Assembly: GCA_016169945.1 (NCBI GenBank)
Contig: JADLSH010000184.1
Location: forward strand, 1,860,001 to 1,924,000
Length of the DNA stretch: 64,000 nucleotides
Direction of reading: 5' to 3'
Source: Trachythela sp. YZ-2020
Taxonomy: Eukaryota; Cnidaria; Anthozoa; Malacalcyonacea; Clavulariidae
Below the pieces are notes generated by a model. That model ran no database searches and had not been told where the DNA came from. It saw nothing but the letters and a program-made list of their open reading frames with translations. Shown one piece after another: positions 1-12,400 of this stretch. A program made the translations under genes and the position numbers. Each line of letters opens with the position of its first letter. Position 1 is the first letter of the stretch.

Positions 1-450
1 AATTCTAGCATTCGTCCTGGCCTGTACGAATCCCGTCTGATAAAATTTCGTCTCAGTAGCAAGATTGCTTCACTTCATCAAACACTGCCGGTTTTCTCTG
101 GTACTTTACATAGCCATTACCTGCTAGCAGTGGTACCACTTCTAGCAGGGTACATAATTATAACCATAAGTCGTAGTGGCCCATTGCAGCGAACCCGAAC
201 ATTACTGGAAAACAAGAGATGACACTTTGGATCTCTAGGGAACACGTTTTAGAACTGCTATCCAGTATAAAATACAGATAAATTTTTCGAGCGACGGCAG
301 TACCTTCTTCTTCAATTATATTTTAAGGCCGCGTGTACTGGTCTGTCCAGCTTGCAGATGTCGCATTCCACCCCCATGAGTGAAACGCAGTGGCTGTTCA
401 CTGTTTTCTGTGCGGTACATTTCGGCTACATAAAATGGCTCTGTGCAGAA

Positions 451-495
451 ATTGTGTTGTAAGTTGCAGCAAAAATCGTCCCGCGTAACATGGTC
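451..495 (-). repeat. Solo end of a GCCATGTTACACGG-type MITE
   Basis: The minus strand reads ACCATGTTACGCGGGACGAT, then TTTTGCTGCAACTTACAACA, matching the terminal repeats of the element at 16987-17749. No partner end is seen nearby. The rest of 1-2000 shows no gene or clear repeat beyond this. Confidence 0.5.
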
Positions 496-2479
496 TTTCC
501 AATAAGAGCCAAGCTAAGCGCATTAACTTGACCCGCAGGGCTGGACTGACAACTAAATTGGGATTTTGAAACTGATAACATAATATTTGTGAGCTCATCT
601 CAGTCTAAGACCAAGCAGAGTTAAGTATCTTTTCAGTCGATGTAGCGACAAAATGAATACTATACAGAGGTACTACCTTCTGCAGAGGACTAACCTACGG
701 TGACCCAGCCTAGTTATGTAGGTCACTGTCAACTACATTGAAATGGAGGGAAGGGCGGAGGAGGGGGAGGGGATATTCCTAAGCGGTACATCTGGTTATG
801 TGTTTAAATTAATTTTTGCAACGACTGTAGCCTGTAGGAGTTAGATAAGATAACAAAGGAGTGCTAATATTGAGTTGTGATATTCGAAATTATCAAAATC
901 TTGGTATACGTGTTATAAGCCTCAACCTTGGCCTTGATAATTCCGAAATACGTAATCCAATCATTGTTTATTTTTGCATAAATAATTGTTTATTATCGTA
1001 TATACTGATAAGAATGATACACATAATATATACTCGAGATATCAAGACATACGATACGCTATTAAAACACACAATAACCAACAAACTTTACGGTCCGATA
1101 AAGATGATCGTAATTTATTGTATCAACATGCAAACATCTACTCAATTTACCAGGAAAATGTGTTTGAAAATGTCCACAAATCCCTATAAACCATTTGCCG
1201 AATTACTGTAGCGTGCCATTAGGCACGCATATAGCCTCGACTTCATTACTTTAAAGACAGACAAAAACTTCACTAAACATTACGTAAGACTGTATAGACT
1301 TCAAAAGAAATCAAAGATTGAAGCCGAGGATAGGCGTGTATACTGTATAATGCTACACTCCAAAACTCCAGTAATTCTGCAAATTAGTGGTCTATGCCTG
1401 TGGGCTAAGGCAATTTTTTAAGCTGGTACACCTTCGTTGAGAATTAACAGTTTAGATTGCGGTATATCTCTGAGCATTATTATATAGTAAGTCATCTCAA
1501 GTACCTTTGTGCATGAGCTTATCTAAAATCAGATAGAATCACTTTAGGCTATTTAGTGTAATTAATGAATGTTTCAATTTAAAAATTCGGTACTTTACAC
1601 TCCATGCACAAATTAATCTAAACTGAATTAAACTTGTTTCAATACTGGACAGTACAGAAATGCTTTCTCTGGCGATAAACGGCTTTATAAACGAAAGGCC
1701 TTCGCTCGAAACGTCAAAGCCAGTTCTTGTTATCTTTTTCGGGTATAGTTTGATCCTGTAATCCCTCAAGTTTTATACTTCGAATACATGTTTCAGTTTT
1801 AATTGAACTCCTGCATCCTACACTCGCCAACCCCACATTTGGGCCATATTCTTTCTGGAGCCAAGGAAGGGCCAACTCGAAGGGTTAAATATGTTACATG
1901 CACATTACACTAAACAAACATCTAAAAATCGAGTTCAAATAACTGTAATCGGAACAAAAATTCAAAACTAGCGAAACATAGAACTGATAGTAGATGAGAT
2001 AAAATGATTAGGGTATTTGATAGTTTGTTTTGTCTGTAATGGCAGTCATTTAATACTGGCAATTTCCTCTCGCCAAAAAGCCTGAAGTTTCTGATCGAAG
2101 AACGTGTATACGTAATTGAATCGATCATTCCGGTGCAACACACCGAACAGAAAGTTTTCTATAAGGTTACAAAGCAACAGTGGTGTTAGCCCTTGTCTGC
2201 ATGCGCCCTTCGTGAAGCGGGCTAGCCCTACCAGTAGGGTTGGTTTTCACCTCGTATTTACGGCATTAAATGGCTTCCCCACAACTCATCTCAGTATTTT
2301 CTCACCAAGTCCAAAATCATATTTTGCCGAGCAAATTTTCGAATAAAGACCAGCAGACAATTGAATATTGTTCTAGCTAGAGCTAAATATTTAAATCGAA
2401 AATGACTTCGAAAAGCGGAGTTTGATACAGATACGGCAAGTTTTTTACTCTAGCCCTCTCTGTTGCGTTTATATGGGAA

Positions 2480-2620
2480 ACCTCCAGCCCTACTAGGCGA
2501 GATCTCGGATAGTCAATAGCGAGATCTCGCCTAGGAGGACTGCCCTCCCCCCCCCCCTCTCATAGAAAACAATTTTTAATAGGGATTTGAATTGGCACGC
2601 GGGATCTCACCTAGGAGGGC
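2480..2620. repeat. AGGCGAGATCTCG inverted repeats
   Basis: TAGGCGAGATCTCG and GCGAGATCTCGCCTAG face each other across about 15 bp, and a third GATCTCACCTAGGAGG follows. A poly-C run lies at about 2548. This looks like a small palindromic element. Confidence 0.5.
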
Positions 2621-2797
2621 CTGCCCTTCGTGTAGGGCTCGTACAGTTTTCTTACTATAACTTCATCTCAATATAGACACTAGACTTGCCACAAGTCCTC
2701 CTCAGAATCCCCCCCCCCCCCCCCCCTCTAGCTTTTAGCGGACGAGTATCGCGCGAAGTAATGATGTCATTTAGAAGGACTTTGCCAAAGTCTAAAG

Positions 2798-3105
2798 CTC
2801 GATCTGGTCAAACGTCAAATGCGAGTTGATGAGAGTCAATGAGAGTTGCAACTCTCGCTCGCGTTTGACTGCCAACTCTCATCAACTTTGAGCTAGTTCA
2901 AATTTTGATCACGGAGACTTGATGAGAGTTTTTGCTCGTTTGACCGGTGCGCGTGGATTAATTATATCCAGTCAACTCTCATGCAACTCTTGTTCTCGTT
3001 TGACCGGGGCATGAGAGTTGATGAACGTTCTCTGATGCATGCAAACTCTCGCTTGCCAACTCTAATCAACTCTCATCCTCGCCTTTGAAGAGGGCTAAAT
3101 ATGCA
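2798..3105. mobile_element. GAGAGTTG-type MITE
   Basis: Both ends carry GTCAAACG / CGCCTTTGA-like sequence, and the body is made of GAGAGTTG and its complement CAACTCTC in many copies in both directions. Other copies lie at 39268-39390 and 59653-60235. Confidence 0.65.
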
Positions 3106-3552
3106 TTGGCCTTGTCACCCAATTCACATTTTCGGCCTGTTCAACATAATGTAAACATGGGCCATGAGTGAGTTGGGTGCGATACCAACAAAGGAACGCC
3201 CGCACTGAACCTCCAGGGAGAACAGTTTAGAACTGATAGAGCTCATTATCGAGTATAAATAACATAAATTTAGTTGCAGTTTATTTGTTTGCCATTCAGT
3301 TGTTATTGCATGCTTTTGATTAATTTATTTTTAAACTTCAAAGTTAATCAATATCGTCCATTGGTAATAATACGGTGATAATTGCAATTTGATGTCGTTG
3401 TGCTTGTTCATATTAATGTTGCAATTATTTGCCTATTCATTCATTACTTTCTTCCTGGAGGGCCAATCTCAAAATCAATTGCATTGCAAAATAATTGAGA
3501 ACGACTAAACTTATCTCCATAAAATCTACGTTTACTGATAACAGTCTATATA

Positions 3553-3839
3553 GTAAGTAAGTATAAGTTAGTGGAGGCTGGGAGCTGAGCTGAATTATGA
3601 ACGACACAGCTCTATTTGGTCAAGTCGAGCTACGATCGCAGGGTTGGTTTGGGATGCCAGCCCAGCCTGTCAACCCTACCTGTGGAAGGAACCCGGAGTA
3701 CCCGGAGAAAACCCACGACTTTCGGTAGAGCGTTGACTGACTCTTTTCTCATAAGTGTCACGAGTTCGCAGCGAGAATCGAACCCACGATCTCAGAGGTG
3801 AAAGGCGCTTGCTCTGACGACTGCGCCACCGAAAGTCCC
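3553..3839 (-). mobile_element. tRNA-derived SINE
   Basis: On the minus strand it starts with a tRNA-like head: A box GGTGGCGCAGTCGTCAGAGC (3830-3811), then B box GTGGGTTCGATTCTCGC (about 3787-3771). A shared tail follows with GTTTTCTCCGGGTACTCCGG and AATTCAGCTCAGCTC. This copy has lost part of the middle. Confidence 0.85.
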
Positions 3840-4337
3840 TGAGAAGAAGACAAATACTAATAATAAGTCAATGACACTGTTTTTTTCTGTTTATTTTCTC
3901 AGTTCCAGCTACTAAAAATTTCCCGGCCCTCCTTTCAATCTATTAATGAATCTGTATTGTTATAAGAATTAACACTTGTTCTTCAAGTATGCTAGAAAAC
4001 CGCACTTGGGAGTTGTGTCAGTTTGGGAGACATTCGTACTGTACTGCGAGTGCAAAACACGAGCGGTATTTTAATTGAATCGAATATTTCGAAAAACACA
4101 AATTCGAGAACAAGTGTTATTTCCTCTGAATACCGTTCAACAGTATACCCTTGGGCTTGGCTCTTTGTTCATGCAAGTGGCTCGGCAATATACCCATTGA
4201 ACCTAATTTGATCAAATATTATAACCTAAGCCATTCCAATATATAGATTTACTGTTTAGTTTTTGTGCACACACACACAACTTCAGAAAATGTCCATTGA
4301 CATTGCAGTGACTTGTTTTTTTTTATAAATTTTCATG

Positions 4338-4491
4338 AAGAGACGTTGATTCTTTCAAAGAATACAACATTTTTTGGTATGAAAATGATATCAAAAGAGA
4401 AACTTTTAGCGAGGAAGAGACGTTGATTCTTTCAAAGAATACAACAATTTTTGGTATGAAAATGATATTAAAAGAGAAATTTTTAGTGAGA
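4338..4491 (+). repeat. 77-bp tandem duplication
   Basis: AAGAGACGTTGATTCTTTCA starts at 4338 and again at 4415, and the copies differ at only a few bases. The second copy opens the coding-like fragment described at 4416. Confidence 0.85.
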
Positions 4492-4590
4492 AAGTTAACT
4501 TGCTTGACGCATGGTTTTATGCTATCAATTCAACGGATGATGATACTAGCATCAAAATCATTCTAGTGCTATTCATAGGAACATTATGAA
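4416..4590 (+). pseudogene. Short coding-like fragment, possibly ROC (Ras-of-complex) domain remnant
   Basis: A frame of about 57 codons reads FWYENDIKREIFSEKVNLL, then DAWFYAINSTDDDTSIKIILV and soon a stop. The pattern (Trp-Phe-x-x-Ile-Asn, then KIILV) resembles the region before GTH in ROC/COR-type GTPase domains. Its first part is a second copy of the 77-bp unit at 4338-4414. As 77 is not a multiple of three, the first copy is out of frame with it, so no intact gene remains. No start, splice context or neighbour supports function. Confidence 0.28.
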
Positions 4591-4694
4591 ATCGCCACAA
4601 ACTCAATGTATTGCACTGGTAACTGGATAATATTTTATTATGGTAGCATTGAACGTGTGATGCCCGCAGTGTACTGGTAGCGTCTATACAATAA

Positions 4695-4853
4695 GCCTCG
4701 GGTCTTTAGACTTTAGGATCAATTTACCTGAAAAATTCAACAAGAACCGTTCGACGTTTCGAGCGAAGGCCCTTCGTCTGGAAGTTAATCGTTCGAAACG
4801 TCGAAGTTCTTAATTGTTGAATTTTTCCGGTAGATTGATTCTAAAGACCCGGA
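4695..4853. mobile_element. Inverted-repeat element with GACGTTTCGAGCGAAGG core
   Basis: Arms GGGTCTTTAG...GATCAATTTACC and its complement enclose GTTCGACGTTTCGAGCGAAG, then GCCCTTCGTC. Similar pieces occur at 1670-1750, 32970-33085, 55920-56010 and 59968-60003, so this is a dispersed family. Confidence 0.65.
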
Positions 4854-4989
4854 TTTCATAGTATGGTAGCATTGTCATAATATCTATCTAGATGGGGGTA
4901 GATCTGGTGACATCTGGTAACGCTATCATCTATAGTATCTATAGTAAAAGAAGAATTGCATTTTGAAAATCCAAGATATGGACTATTAA

Positions 4990-5509
4990 AGGGATATGGC
5001 AATAAAAATTTAGTTTGTCTCATTTGAAAGAACTTTTAAAATTATATAAATATCTCCCTTACTGATTTTTCGTATCTTTCTTAGTTCTTGAGATATTTTG
5101 ACAGAAATAATCATAAATCAGCGAGCTGTCCACCATCTTGGATTTTTGTGGATATGCATGTTACGTCACAAGCAGGGTCACGCAAGTATTTTACCCAGAG
5201 AGCCAATGGTCATTATAAGCCCAAAATTATTGCTCGATCACTATTTCATATGACAAATTGACTGACAACTTTTTAAACATCTATTAATTGTTATTTGGTC
5301 ACCTAGGAGTAGTTTTATATGACTAACCCTGCTTGTGACGTCACTAAACCACCGTTATTAAATTAATCCAAGATGGCGGACAGCTCATTGGCTTAAGTTC
5401 AAATATCTAAAGAACTAAGCAAAATACGAAACATCGATAAGGCAGATTTATATATAATTTTAAAAGTTCTTTCATATGAGATAAACTAAATTTTCATTGC
5501 CATATCCCT
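4990..5509. mobile_element. piggyBac-type MITE with TTAA borders
   Basis: The ends AGGGATATGGCAA and TTGCCATATCCCT are flanked by TTAA at 4986-4989 and 5510-5513. The arms extend over about 170 bp with high complementarity and include CCATCTTGGA / TCCAAGATGG. The centre is palindromic around TGACGTCA-like sites. A related copy lies at 15573-16001. Confidence 0.75.
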
Positions 5510-5752
5510 TTAAAATCATGACAAAATTTTATATGCATAGTGATATTTCGACTTTATTTCAAAGCCTTAATTCTTCAGACGAACTGGCAATAATAAACAA
5601 AATATATAAGCGAAAGGGTATTAGAAGAATAAAGTTACCAACGCGGTTAAACGAAGATTTAAAATTTTAAATTATGAATTAAATAAAGTCGATTTTCGGT
5701 TCATATGTTGGATTTTCAAGATGGAATTCTTCGGAACTTGTTCTATTTTATA

Positions 5753-5990
5753 TTAGCGAGTTTACGATTGACGACGCGGTGTGCGAAGACGCCGTAGAAC
5801 CAAAAAGAAAAATATGAAAACTCACCTTAAAACATACTACGTTGTCAACACGACGTAGAATTGGAAAATTGCGTTTCGTAGTGCAATAAGACGCCGCGGG
5901 AAAAAGTGAAGACACCCCAAACGCACTACTCTTCAGTCCTCTTGCGGCGTCTTCGCACACCGCGTCGTCAATCGTAAACTCGCTATTATC
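5753..5990. mobile_element. MITE with ~42-bp perfect terminal repeats
   Basis: TTAGCGAGTTTACGATTGAC, then GACGCGGTGTGCGAAGACGC at the left, is matched by its reverse complement at 5945-5988. Flanks suggest a TA target. No transposase is present. Confidence 0.75.
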
Positions 5991-6062
5991 ATGTAGTGTA
6001 CGAGGCTACGAGCTACAATAGTGTTTGGTAATGTGACTATTTCATGTCTATCAAAATCATTC

Positions 6063-6188
6063 GGCATGGAAAAGACGGAGTGTGGAGTACGGAGTCTATC
6101 AAAAAGTCTTTCTTTACGATAGGCAATCGGCGAGGGGGACAGCTGACCCCCCCTGTCTATGTCCGTACTCCGTCTTTTCCACCATGCC
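6063..6188. repeat. Short inverted-repeat element upstream of the BMP-like gene
   Basis: GGCATGGAAAAGACGGAGTG at 6063 faces CGTCTTTTCCACCATGCC ending at 6188. It lies about 300 bp before the BMP start codon; the interval 6190-6492 shows no other feature. Confidence 0.55.
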
Positions 6189-6492
6189 ATTATCTGGTAT
6201 TCACAGGAACATTACGATATAGCCACCCACTCACTTCTCAAGTATGGGAGGGGCTTCTACCGGAACGATCTAATGGATTCCCTCTTAAACCACATATCTT
6301 TGGCATCCGTCAAATAAAAACATTATATCAAGTGTTGAGATTATAAATCATCAAGCAATACCATATAGTACACTATGCGTAGTAGGTCGTGACATACAGT
6401 ACTGTGGACAATAACAATCGATATAGACCGTATACCTACTGATACGATCTGGGAGTATTAACAACAGTAGGGAATATCTCAAGGCTAACATA

Positions 6493-9400
6493 ATGTTACG
6501 TTTAAATAAAATAACGTTTGTAATTTTATTTATGATTCACTTTTGTGATTCGCTAACGGATTTGGACAAGCAAAGTGCACAAGAGATGAGAGACAATAAG
6601 AAGGCTCTAATGAATTCTCTTGGACTCAAATATGTTCCTCGAACCGTTCCAAGGCAAAGTGACTTTTTGTTAAGAAGATACTCCGCTCCAAAGTTTATGA
6701 TAGGGCTATTCAAGGAAGTCAGTAATACCCAAGTACACCATCGGCATGCTGCCCCTGGGTTTTATAACAACAGGAGTAATTACAGAACTGGTGAACATTA
6801 TGAAATGGAGAGGAAATATTTGGACGAAAATAAAGTGGATACCGTAATCAGCTTCTTCAAATATGGTAAGCTATATTTACACTCTATTTTTGTGTAGTGT
6901 TCTACGCTAATTTTATGAGATAAAGATTAAGGACTTTGTTTTGTGAGAGTAATCCCTTAATAGCGCGCAAATAGACTTGTGGTCTTCAATGTAAAATACA
7001 TATAGCTATTTAGCTATGTTCTATTGTGAATATTAGATTCAAAATTGCTGTATGTAGTTTCCAGTTTTCACCTCATTTGCATGCGAGAAGCGTGTTACAA
7101 GTTTTACACTAGCAAACACCGCAGGAGTTTTGATCGGCTCCCTGTGAATAACAGCTAATAACACTGCCACTGGATCAATAATTGAAAGACCTTAGGCCTT
7201 ATTGGACCTTTAGGTCTAGGAAGAACAGTATACAACTATATAGAACTCATCCAGATTACAGATAAACTCCGATATTCCTTCTCTATATTCTCTCAGATAT
7301 TCTCTCTTTGGCAGGGGGAAGTTTGACGCGCTATTTTTATAAGCAAATAATATATAAGAAAATGCATGTATGTTTATGTATATTGAGCAGAGATTTCGTC
7401 TCGTTGAGCAGAGATTTCTATTCGTATCGTTGAGCAGAGATTTCGTTTCGTTGAGCCGAGAGATTTCGTCTCGTTGAGCAGAGATTTCGCCTCCGTTGAG
7501 CAGAGATTTCGTCTCGTTGAGCAGAGATTTCGTCTCGTTGAGCAGAGATTTCGTCTCGTTCAGCTCGAGATTTCGTCATTGCTACTAAAAAATTTCAATT
7601 GCTATAATTAAAATTTTTGGCTGCTTTATCTTTAACACCGTGCACGTAAGCCAACTATTTTAATTATATAATTGGACGATTATTTTGTAGCTCTTATATA
7701 TAGAGCCGGTCTCGCAAACGAGACGATAGCTCGGCTCACAAAACGGCGACACGCACTTAATTATCTTGGTTAATATACTAAATCCAATTGTCTCTTTAAA
7801 ACACCGCTTATTTTTTGTCCTAAAATGTTTTAATACATGAATTGAATGTGTCCTAATTATTTCATACTAAATAATAGATAAGATTTTTAAAGAACAAGGA
7901 CAAGGTAGTTCTCAAAACGGAGTCCTCAATTTTAAGCATAATATTTAACTGGTTAATTCTTATAAAACTTGTTCTTATAAATTGACTTTAGCTGGTTCTC
8001 TTAAGCACTTATTAACAGTTGCACATTTAAGAGAAAATTTAATGAAACCTGGCATGCTATTTTGCTTTGTATATAGCCTTATAGGCCATTTGCAGCATAC
8101 TATAGAGCGTGTAGCATTACGTAATATATCACACACGAGAAGGAGTTTATTATAGTGATTTGAAACACCGAAAAGTGTGTTGAAAAACAAGGCGCTAGCC
8201 GAGTTTTTTAACATACTTTGAGGTGTTTTTAAATCGTCACTATAATAAACGACTTCGAGTGTATGATATAGCTTCTCAAACAAACCAGTATTTAAAGAGA
8301 AATTCAACGCGAAAGTTGAGTATAATTTATGGGTGTTTATTACCGTGGTATCAAGACAACGATATGGTGGTGATTTCCTTTGTGTTTTGCTCATGAATTA
8401 TTAATGAGTTTGAGAAGTGATATATATACATGCATATAGCCTCACCTTCATTCTTTGAATTCGTTTGTATTTTATGCATGACGATCGGTCTTACACAAAC
8501 GTTTGAAGTTTTTGTCTGTTTTCAAAAGAATGAAAGACGCTCCAGTATAATTCTCCATATGGTTTATATACAGCAGATTAATTAGATATGCAGCGTAAAA
8601 GCATTTTAAAGGTGGAAGGAAATTTGATTTCTTTCATAATATAATACCATGCGAAAATCATGAAAAGTACCGTCAAATGCGTCAATCGTCGCCGTCGGCA
8701 CTTAAAGTGTCATCAAATCGTCGTAATATAGACGGAAATTATACAAATTGCTTTAGAGTTTATATAGTTGGTACATGCACTAATGCTTTTAATTCCTTAA
8801 AGCAGAACCGCGTAGCGTTACTGTTTTACTCTTTCCAAATTTACATGGCATTGCATTTGAATCGAGGATTCACTTATTTCAACCAGTGCAGAAAACCTGC
8901 GTAAATAAACTAAATCAGTGACCTGTTCACTATTGCCTATTGGCAGAATTTCTCTAAAAACACTTTAAAAATAAACTGGAAAACAGCTTAAAGCAACCTG
9001 AACCCCTGTTCTTATTTAAGTCGCGACTTACTAGAATTTGACCATTTATACGAGTGTGTTCGCCGTCTTATATAAGACGCGTCTTATAGTGTAAGTCGCG
9101 ACTTATTTCCTCCCGTATAAAAATTAAATGGCCCCAATATATTTCATAATAATCAAATTATTGCGTGTTGCCAGTATTGATGTACATCAATGGCGGTCTA
9201 ATATATCAAGACATTTGTCATTTGAAGTATTTTTGTATAGTGAGTTTTCACTTGTCACGTGACAAATTCTAAAATCTAAACTACATAAGCTACAAGGCTG
9301 ACTGTCTCACGTTTTATCGAGATCGCTATTAGGAGTGATCACCAAATTGTTTGGGTTCATACAATTATTTCTCCGTGAGTTACGGAGTTTTGAAAAATAC

Positions 9401-12400
9401 TTTTGCTGACGTCAGCATTATTTTCAAAGGCTGTTAAAACTATGGTATACACATAATTTGGTTGTAAAATGCTTGGTTGAGGTTAACAAGTGATGTTTAT
9501 CCAACCTTAATAAGATTCAAGACATTTGGGTTAAAATTCGGATTCATTTGAGCACTTGTTTTTTCTCCGCCATTTGGTGGACCAAATTGCGTTGAATTAA
9601 TACTCCACCAACATGGCGGCCAAAAATCAAATGCAATATAAGGCCAGAATCTTTGGATTATTTTTAAGTTTGGGTTAGGCATCGCCTATTAACCTTAACC
9701 AAGCATTTTAAAACCAAGTTGTGTGAATAGCATAGTCATGTAACAGCCTTTGAAAATAATGCTGACATCAGCAATAATATTTTTCAAAACCCTGTAACTC
9801 AGGGAGAAATCATTGTATCGAACCAAAATTTTTGGTGAACACTCTTAGTAACGACATACGCAACAGATAAAACAGCCAGCTTTGTGGCTTTAATTTTAGA
9901 ATTTTGTGACGTCATGTGAAACACTCTATAGGAATTCCTGCTTGAATTATTGTGCTATTGTCTAAGGCCTTAGTATATATTTGGATTACAGAGCATCTTA
10001 GTCTTGGACATATACCGACATAATATACAGTACAGTGTATATTGTATTATTGTCTTTTATATTGAACTGTATAAGTGACGTACAGCCATGGTACTGTTGA
10101 TGCACTTAAACTGTTAAAGTGTCACTAACCTCAAAAATGTTCATTGTCTTATGTAAAAAACTATAGTTCAAAATTATGACTGACAGAGTAACTTTTTTTA
10201 AGGATTTTCTTTTATGTTCACCGTCCTTGTTTTTGAGATATTTCGTTTGATATGCAAATGTCCGGAATTTACGTTGCATATGAATTGTAGTTTCATACCA
10301 TCGAGTATCGTTTATATATCATCTATAATCTACAATACACCACGATAAACAACTTAACAACAATCCAAACAGCAATTTATAGACATTCAACAATCTCGAA
10401 TATGCGTCTATCTATCAACCGAAATCTATCAATCGATTTCATATTTCGACACCTTATTTCCTACAAGTCGTTGTATCGTGATATCATTGTTTTGTACATA
10501 TCGTCCGTATTTCACACCTGCCGCAGCGAACGAGCAAGGCGGCAGACTAAAATGATACAGCTAGGCAAAATCTCAATCTGGCTGGAGCCACAAGGCATGT
10601 TGGTTCAAACTGAAAGATTACTACAATGCAACGCGCGGCTTATATAAACCAACTCGATGGAAGCCTGGTTCACTCTTTGCGTTTGGTCTCTTCAAGAAGC
10701 AGCCATGAATAAATTGTTGTAAATTAGTAGCTTAGATTTATTATAAAAACGGCGTTTATGCAGCCCAAATTATATTCAACAGATTGTAAACAATATCATG
10801 CCTGTTGCAGGATTAACTCGTGCCAATGGCAATGGCAATGCGCAATGAATTAATACACTGTAAAATACAATTATGTATCAAGGCAGTTTGCCAAAGTAAA
10901 ACTGTTTATACTTCTTGAAACACTTGAGATTGTGCTAATAAGTCAGCATTTACTACATTTTAATTAGGTAACCTTAGGCTAGATTAATTGTTATAGAACG
11001 ATTCTAATGTCGAGTTCGATTTATTCAACGCACCGCGTATATACACCCAAAGACAAAGTAGAGAATAATTATGGATTTTGTTCAATCAAATGGCACTTGA
11101 ATCGTTGGGCCGGTAAAAACGGTTTTCAGTCGTTGAAATTTTCACACGGCTCGGTAGTGTAAGTCTCAATAATTTAATTCTATATTTATGACGTTTGTTT
11201 CAAAGTTCTCAAACAAAGAAAAATCACTAAATGCCACTTAAAAAATACGTTTAATTAAAGAATCAAAGACCAACCATTAAGTCATTTTTAAGTGCGGTTT
11301 CGTCCAGTAGTTACACAACTCAACCGCCGAATATTCGTTATACTCTACCCACACTGGCTCCCGCACGTTCGAGAATAAAATAAGGCTTTAATTTGTTTAA
11401 AGAGATCGAACAGGAAGTTAATACAATAATACTAAGTCTAAGCTAATATCGTGAAGACATCTCATTTTCTATATTGTTCGTACGGCAATGTCGGCAAATT
11501 GCGATTTTGGCGCGAAAATTGCGGAGGCTGTTTGGCAAATGGCAATGGCGTGTTGATGTCACGAAACATACTGTCTTTCTCTCTGCGGCGAATATTGTCA
11601 TTTCTTCTCGATCAGTTGCATGTCAGAAAAGCTAGTGCTTCCTCCGCTGTGTGTGTGATACCCCCAATGTTTGAAAACGGCAATTTCGTCGGGCAAATTT
11701 ACCAAGTACTCAATAGTTCGTCGGGCAAGCATATATATATATATATATATACATGTATATTCATTTCATGCTGAGTATATAAGCAACAAAAAACCTCGAA
11801 GACCAGTTCGGGCGATTTAAAGATTTGCTCATCTTTAGTACCCGTACTTATTGTGGGTTCGATTCTCGCTACGGACTCGTGACACTTATGTGAAAAGAGT
11901 CAGTCGACGCTCTACGCAAAGTCGTGGGTTTTCTCCGGGTACTCCGGTTTCCTCCCACAGGGAATGTTGACAGGGTGGGTTTGGATAAGCCCCAAACTAA
12001 CCCTTCCATCGTAGCTGTGCTCCCTGATTAAACATGAGTCATACGGTGGCAGCCAGAGGCGCCATTATTAATCCTTCGACTCGATCAAGTCGAGCTGCGT
12101 CTTTCGTAATTCAGCTCAGCTCTCAGCTGCAAGTAAGGATGATTAGCACACCCCCATGCACTGAGTACTTATACTGACCTCCATGCACGTAGGACAATCT
12201 GTTTCAAAATGATTAGTCAAATCACTCAAATAGTCAATGCGGTAACAAAACGTTTCAAAGGCCTCTTGCAAGAGATTGCATGTTCAAACGTTCAAGACCT
12301 TCTGGTTTGGCTTACAACTAATAAACTTTTAATAAATTGAGATTTCGTTATCGTTGAAAGATTTCGTGGCAGAATGTCTGGCTTCATTTTACACTTGTTT

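Noticed and set aside
861..1211. 116-codon plus-strand frame
   Set aside because: AT-rich, no recognisable motif, no splice or promoter context.
3769..3839. Possible functional tRNA gene on the minus strand
   Set aside because: A and B boxes are present, but the acceptor stem does not pair and the same sequence recurs with a common tail at four other sites, so it is a SINE head.
7975..8394. 139-codon minus-strand frame
   Set aside because: It lies across a MITE with a second copy at 49.2 kb and shows no domain or coding character.
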